Assembly: GCA_002840555.1 (NCBI GenBank)
Contig: PHBJ01000007.1
Span: 45,750-109,749, forward strand
Source of the DNA: Deltaproteobacteria bacterium HGW-Deltaproteobacteria-13
GTDB taxonomy: Bacteria; Desulfobacterota; Syntrophia; Syntrophales; Smithellaceae
Length of the DNA: 64,000 bases
Reading direction: 5' to 3'
Both the position numbers and the translations under genes were made by a program. Shown here piece after piece: positions 59,670 through 64,000 of this stretch (position 1 is the stretch's first letter; every line of letters starts with the position of its first letter). The notes under the pieces were generated by a model, which saw only the letters and a list, made by a program, of their open reading frames with translations, was not told where the DNA came from and ran no database searches.

Positions 59670-60965
59670 ATGAAACATCCCCCTAGAATCTTCATCGGGT
59701 TAAGAGAAATTGCCGGCTTTTTCCATCATCTCAAAAAGGGTTTTGATACTCTTGAAATTGAATCCGTATTTGTTAACCTTAATGGTAATCCTTTTCAATA
59801 CGGCACAGATAATAATCCTGTTTGGATAAATACACTGAATCATTTATCACAAAAGATTGGCATGATGTTTTTCGGAAACTGGATCTTGCGAGTTATCTGG
59901 GTTGTTTTTTTACAAAATATCATAAGCTTTTTCATCTTCCCCTTTGTATTATTTAGATATGATGTTTTCATATTTTCCTCGAATTCTACTTTTTTCTTTT
60001 TTCTTGATCTGCCTATACTGAAATTGTTCAGAAAAAAAATCATTTACGTTTTTCTGGGCTCCGAAACAAGACCTGTTTATCTTAACGGCTATGTCATTAA
60101 TAATGATAAACGCGGTTCGATTATCACAGGAATCATTATCGCCCGCCTTCAGAAAATCATGATTTCCATTATCGACAGATTTGCCGATCACATCGTAAAC
60201 ATACCTCCTCAGGCATATTTTCACTCTCGCCCCTTTATTTCATGTTGGATGATGGGTCTGCCCCACGATGTACAATTCAGCGGTGATTTTTTGTCATTAA
60301 GAAAAGATTCTTCTGAAACCACCCGTATCCTTCATGCTCCGTCAAAACCTGAAGCAAAGGGAACACCAGTCATTCGACAAGTCATACAATCGCTTAAGCA
60401 AAAGGGACACCGGATAGATTATGTGGAAATTACGGGTCGCCCCAATACGGAAGTTTTACAGGAATTGAGAATGTGCGATTTCATTGTCGATGAGATTTAT
60501 TCAGATACTCCCATGGCTATTTTTGCCACGGAAGCCGCTTTTGCCGGCAAACCGGCTGTAGTGGGAAGTTACTACGTTAACCTGATCAAAGATGATATTC
60601 CTGACAGTGATATGCCGCCCAGCATGTTCTGTCATCCCGATCGTCTTGAAGAAACAATGGAAAGGCTTATCGTGGACAAAGATTTTCGTGAGGAATTAGG
60701 CGGAAAAGCACGGGATTTCGTGATGAAAAACTGGTCATCAGTAAAAGTAGCGCAGCATTATCTTATGCTGATTGATGGTAACATCCCTCCGGAATGGATT
60801 TATGATCCTCATAATATTCGGTATCTTCATGGTTGCGGACTTTCGGAGGACAAATCAAAAAAAATTATCGCTGCCTTCCTGAAAATCGGGGGGATAAAAT
60901 CATTATGTTTGTCTGATAAACCTGAGTTGGAAGAAATGTTTGTCCGATTTGCTTCTACAAAGTAA
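59670..60965 (+). CDS. Glycosyltransferase-like surface polysaccharide protein
   Basis: The 431-residue protein has hydrophobic segments in the N-terminal half (about 70-130) and, in the C-terminal half, RILHAPSKPEAKGTPVIRQVI, VDEIYSDTPMAIFATEAAFAGKPAVV, and EELGGKARDFV, a GT-B-like donor site (SDTPMA, EAAFAGKP). I think it is a glycosyltransferase of the surface polysaccharide locus, but the family is unclear. It starts at ATG 59670 after an AGGT. Its end overlaps the convergent UPF0104 gene by 11 bases. Confidence 0.6.
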   Translation: MKHPPRIFIGLREIAGFFHHLKKGFDTLEIESVFVNLNGNPFQYGTDNNPVWINTLNHLSQKIGMMFFGNWILRVIWVVFLQNIISFFIFPFVLFRYDVFIFSSNSTFFFFLDLPILKLFRKKIIYVFLGSETRPVYLNGYVINNDKRGSIITGIIIARLQKIMISIIDRFADHIVNIPPQAYFHSRPFISCWMMGLPHDVQFSGDFLSLRKDSSETTRILHAPSKPEAKGTPVIRQVIQSLKQKGHRIDYVEITGRPNTEVLQELRMCDFIVDEIYSDTPMAIFATEAAFAGKPAVVGSYYVNLIKDDIPDSDMPPSMFCHPDRLEETMERLIVDKDFREELGGKARDFVMKNWSSVKVAQHYLMLIDGNIPPEWIYDPHNIRYLHGCGLSEDKSKKIIAAFLKIGGIKSLCLSDKPELEEMFVRFASTK

Positions 60966-61959
60966 ATGATGACACCTTTTCATCATTATCGGGATTGTCT
61001 TTACCTGAATATATTTTTTTCAATAATATAAATCCTGTTCCGCCCAGTAATAAATCTGAAATCATTCCCATAATCCTTGTTCCAACCGGCAGAATCAGCG
61101 CCATGTTTTTGTCTCCCAATGCTGCCAGTAAAGCAAACATTATTCCCTCGCGGACGCCTAATCCTCCGGGAGCAATGAGAATAATGAATCCAATTAAATC
61201 CGCAATGATTAATGAGGCTGCAATAGCAAAGATGTCCTGGAACGACACCGAAAAACCTAAAGCCAGGGCCAACAAGTATCCGGTGATTCCAAAAATAGCA
61301 TTCCCCAGCAAATACACTAATTGAAACAAAAGAATCCATCTGACATTAATATGCTTATAATGCAGTTTTTTCTTAAATAGTATCTGGACTATCTTTACTA
61401 ATAATTTCAGGCATGGCTTATTTAAAAAAATGAATCCAAAATAAATGATTAAAAATATAAATAAAAGCGGCAGCCATAATTTCATATTGTCTGGACTAAA
61501 GCAGACAAAATATAACAACCCCAGCAAAGCAGAAGCAAATAAAGACGTAACGGCCAGAAACAAATTAGCATAAAGCACAATGGTCTTGGAAATTCCTTTT
61601 TGGGATAATAACAGCATTTGAAGTGCAAATGACCAGACTTTTCCCGGCAGATACTTTGTCAATTGGGACGTATTGACAATAGCAAAACTTTCTCTGAAGC
61701 TTATCCGCTTTGACGTAATGATCTTCAATAACAACTGCCAAAAATATGTTCCGGCTATGGTCACGAGAATCAGTAATAATTGTGAGGTAATAAGATAAAA
61801 CCAATTTATATCAAATTTGAATTTTGCAATAGAATCGAGATTATAATAAAATTCCCTGATAAAAAAATAACCCGTTCCGGCAACAATCAAAAAACCGATC
61901 ATGTATAAAATCAAATTACTATTTCGTATTTTTTTCATTTTATCTTTTAATTTTATCAT
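60955..61959 (-). CDS. UPF0104/lysylphosphatidylglycerol synthase-type membrane protein
   Basis: The 334-residue protein has about eight membrane helices. Landmarks are QLTKYLPGKVWSFALQMLL near residue 98 and LIGFIILIAPGGLGVREGIM near residue 255, which characterise the transmembrane flippase-like domain found in MprF and YbhN. Here the synthase domain is absent, so it is the stand-alone type, often placed with polyprenol or polysaccharide genes. It reads against the previous gene, from the gap before the TMTC-like gene. Confidence 0.87.
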   Translation of the reverse strand: MIKLKDKMKKIRNSNLILYMIGFLIVAGTGYFFIREFYYNLDSIAKFKFDINWFYLITSQLLLILVTIAGTYFWQLLLKIITSKRISFRESFAIVNTSQLTKYLPGKVWSFALQMLLLSQKGISKTIVLYANLFLAVTSLFASALLGLLYFVCFSPDNMKLWLPLLFIFLIIYFGFIFLNKPCLKLLVKIVQILFKKKLHYKHINVRWILLFQLVYLLGNAIFGITGYLLALALGFSVSFQDIFAIAASLIIADLIGFIILIAPGGLGVREGIMFALLAALGDKNMALILPVGTRIMGMISDLLLGGTGFILLKKIYSGKDNPDNDEKVSSFTL

Positions 61960-62193
61960 GATTTGTTGTTAACTTTATCATTAAGAATTTAACCAAAACA
62001 AATGAATATCGCAGGTTAATTCGTTTTTAATTGTCTAACATAATAAAGGAGAAACGCAAAGAGTCCTTTTTCTTATTTTAAGAATAATATCTTTATATTT
62101 TTGTTTAAAATAATTAAGATATCTGGTATTTAAGTTTTATCGATAATTATTTCAAATGATATTTCTATAATATTTATCTCAATAAGATGAATT

Positions 62194-64000
62194 ATGCTGA
62201 CTAAAGAAAACGAATTTTCGTTGCCAATTAATTTTAAATGTTCCGAATCGCCGAAATATCTTTTTACCTTTATTTCTCTTTTTGTAATCCTGATTTCAAT
62301 TTATTCGAACAGTTTTTACGGCGAGTGGCATTTTGATGATTATGCCAATATTGTTGTCAATCCACATATTCAAATCAATTCATTTTCCTGGTCTGAAATA
62401 AGACATTGCGTATATGGCATTTATCAGGACAGATTATTGCGGCCATTATCTTACTTGAGCTTTGCTTTAAATTACAAATTGGGCGGTATGGATGTTTACG
62501 GGTTTCATGTCGTTAATTTTATCATCCATTATCTTGCGGCTGTATTTCTTTTTCTATTTATTTATAACACGCTGAAACTCCCGCGATTGAAGGATCCATA
62601 TCAAAATATCGCATATCCGGCGTCGCTGCTGGCGGCATTTTTCTGGGCATTAAATCCTGTTTGGGTAACATCTGTTACCTATATTGTGCAAAGAATGGCT
62701 TCCATGGCGGGATTATTTTATATCATGTCCATGTATTTTTATCTGAAAGCGAGAACATCGAAAAAACCTCCCTATACAGTTATTTTATACATATTCTCCG
62801 TAATATCTGGATTGGCCGCCATGCTTACCAAAGAAAACGCAGTAATGCTTCCGGTCAGTATTTTATTATTTGATTTATTTCTAATCCAGGGCGTTACGAA
62901 AGAAAATATAATTAAATGTGCCAAGATTGCCGTCGCACCTCTTTTATTGATTCTAATTATCGGATTTATCTACACCGGCGGTTTTTCCAACGCTTTAGGC
63001 GGCTATGAAGTACGTGACTTCTCCATGGCGCAACGGTTGCTGACCGAACCGCGCGTCATATTATTTTATCTTACACTTTTATTTTATCCGATAAGCTCGC
63101 GTTTAACGCTACTTTATGATGTTGAAGTTTCCCGTTCCCTTCTTCAACCCTGGACGACCATTCCCTCCATTTTATTAATATTGCTGATCATCGGTTTTGC
63201 CTTTTACCTGGCCCGAAAGAGTCCGCTGATTTCCTTCTGTATTATCTTTTATTTTTTAAACCATCTCATTGAGGGCTCTTTCTTTTCTCTTGAATTGATT
63301 TATGAACATCGCAACTATTTACCGTCGATGCTTTTGTTTATCCCCATTGCTGAATTCATAATTTCCGCTATTGATTATTTTTCCTATAATAAAATTCTCC
63401 AGATTCTGGTCGCTTTGTCCATAGCCATCATATTATTCGGCGAGGGCGACATTACGTACAGCCGCAATGAGATCGTTTCTGATGATTTTCTCCTGTGGTT
63501 TGATAACATTGATAAATCCCCCGCCTTGAGCAGACCGCATGGCAACATGGGCAGAATTTATTACATCAATAATGAAAAAGAAAAGGCTCTTCAGGAGTAT
63601 CAAAAAGCCGAGGCTTTAAATAATTTTGGAAGCAAAGAAGCTTTGGCGATTCAAGAATGTAATCTGGGACTTTATTATTTTGAAGAAATGCAGGATGACT
63701 TGGCCATGGACTATTTTAGAAAATCTTCTGAAATTCTTCCCGAATATATCCAAACGAATATCCATATAGCGAATATTAACCTCAGACATAATAAAATAAA
63801 AGAGGCCAAACATCTTATCAACGAAAAATTAAAAAAATATCCTGACAATTATGAGCTATTGGCGCTATACAGTTTTATACTATTGAAAGATAACCAGATT
63901 GACGATGCTCAATATTTCGCTAGAAAGTGCCTGGCAAAAAACTTAAATTCATTACCTGCGCTCGAGATAATGGCCGAGACCTGCCGCATAAAAAATAACT
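62194..64000 (+). CDS. TMTC-like membrane glycosyltransferase with TPR repeats (cut by window end)
   Basis: The frame is open from ATG 62194 to the window end, 602 codons. About ten membrane helices fill residues 26-420. The first loop reads YGEWHFDDYANIVVNPHIQ, with a DD pair as in GT-C enzymes and TMTC (O-mannosyltransferase) proteins, and RPLSYLSFALNYKLGG follows. After about residue 440 the sequence turns to tetratricopeptide repeats (GNMGRIYYINNEKEKALQEYQKAE, NLGLYYFEEMQDDLAMDYFRKSSEI). It may glycosylate exported proteins such as pilins. ATG 62194 is preferred because an earlier ATG hits a stop. Confidence 0.85.
   Translation, partial: MLTKENEFSLPINFKCSESPKYLFTFISLFVILISIYSNSFYGEWHFDDYANIVVNPHIQINSFSWSEIRHCVYGIYQDRLLRPLSYLSFALNYKLGGMDVYGFHVVNFIIHYLAAVFLFLFIYNTLKLPRLKDPYQNIAYPASLLAAFFWALNPVWVTSVTYIVQRMASMAGLFYIMSMYFYLKARTSKKPPYTVILYIFSVISGLAAMLTKENAVMLPVSILLFDLFLIQGVTKENIIKCAKIAVAPLLLILIIGFIYTGGFSNALGGYEVRDFSMAQRLLTEPRVILFYLTLLFYPISSRLTLLYDVEVSRSLLQPWTTIPSILLILLIIGFAFYLARKSPLISFCIIFYFLNHLIEGSFFSLELIYEHRNYLPSMLLFIPIAEFIISAIDYFSYNKILQILVALSIAIILFGEGDITYSRNEIVSDDFLLWFDNIDKSPALSRPHGNMGRIYYINNEKEKALQEYQKAEALNNFGSKEALAIQECNLGLYYFEEMQDDLAMDYFRKSSEILPEYIQTNIHIANINLRHNKIKEAKHLINEKLKKYPDNYELLALYSFILLKDNQIDDAQYFARKCLAKNLNSLPALEIMAETCRIKNN

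Noticed and set aside
59670..60965. A capsule or lipid flippase role for the gene at 59670
   Set aside because: Its hydrophobic part is short and the second half has glycosyltransferase-like motifs, so I kept the broader glycosyltransferase call.

Overview
The window looks like chromosomal DNA of a Gram-negative anaerobe, most likely a deltaproteobacterium (Desulfobacterota) near the Syntrophus/Smithella group. This is an inference from gene content, gene order and moderate G+C, not from a marker gene: the window has no rRNA or tRNA that I can recognise. About 62 protein genes cover nearly all of it. I see no insertion sequence, prophage, CRISPR array or integrase. The gene at position 1 and the gene at position 64000 are both cut by the window edges.

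Region by region. 1-5.9 kb: small housekeeping genes (Mut7-C protein, LapA-like membrane protein, HIT hydrolase, phosphoesterase), then ligA, acyP and eno. 6-11.5 kb, minus strand: a large PlsB-type glycerol-3-phosphate acyltransferase, and a compact phosphotransferase operon made only of IID, HPr and enzyme I. 11.7-20.3 kb: a thioesterase, a secreted dienelactone-hydrolase-like protein, a di-iron hydroxylase, a B12-binding radical SAM protein, a catalytic plus non-catalytic pair of M16 peptidases and an M20 hydrolase. 20.5-25.8 kb: phoH, a PgpH-like 7TM-HD phosphodiesterase, ybeY, a short-chain dehydrogenase and a lytic transglycosylase. 25.8-33.8 kb, minus strand: ComEA-like protein, lysC, tsaE, acpS, folP, ftsH, tilS and a HAD phosphatase. 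33.8-35.7 kb: a strong promoter, a leader ending in a terminator-like hairpin, then a DUF2520 dehydrogenase and panB. 35.7-44.8 kb: a SurA-N lipoprotein, a glycosyltransferase, miaA, a MATE transporter, a cold-shock gene behind a leader hairpin, and pepA with an OppD/OppF ATPase pair that lacks permeases.

45-51 kb, minus strand, is the most unusual part. An ECF sigma factor gene is followed by a membrane protein that may be its anti-sigma factor, two small prepilins, and a 1235-codon gene. That gene joins a prepilin, a CFI-box C-terminal module and a second pilin/PilX-like module with a long secreted domain in one reading frame. 51-64 kb is a surface-polysaccharide region. It holds a WbpG/HisH2/HisF2-like set (expected to make an acetamidino sugar), a nucleotide-sugar set (MocA oxidoreductase, DegT aminotransferase, epimerase, two hexapeptide acyltransferases), glycosyltransferases, a UPF0104 membrane protein, and the start of a TMTC-like membrane glycosyltransferase with TPR repeats.

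Several genes are best read as starting at TTG with a good ribosome binding site (ptsH, ftsH and the cold-shock gene; phoH and the thioesterase gene are less certain). Many start coordinates below were moved inward from the longest possible frame, using ribosome binding sites and family start points.
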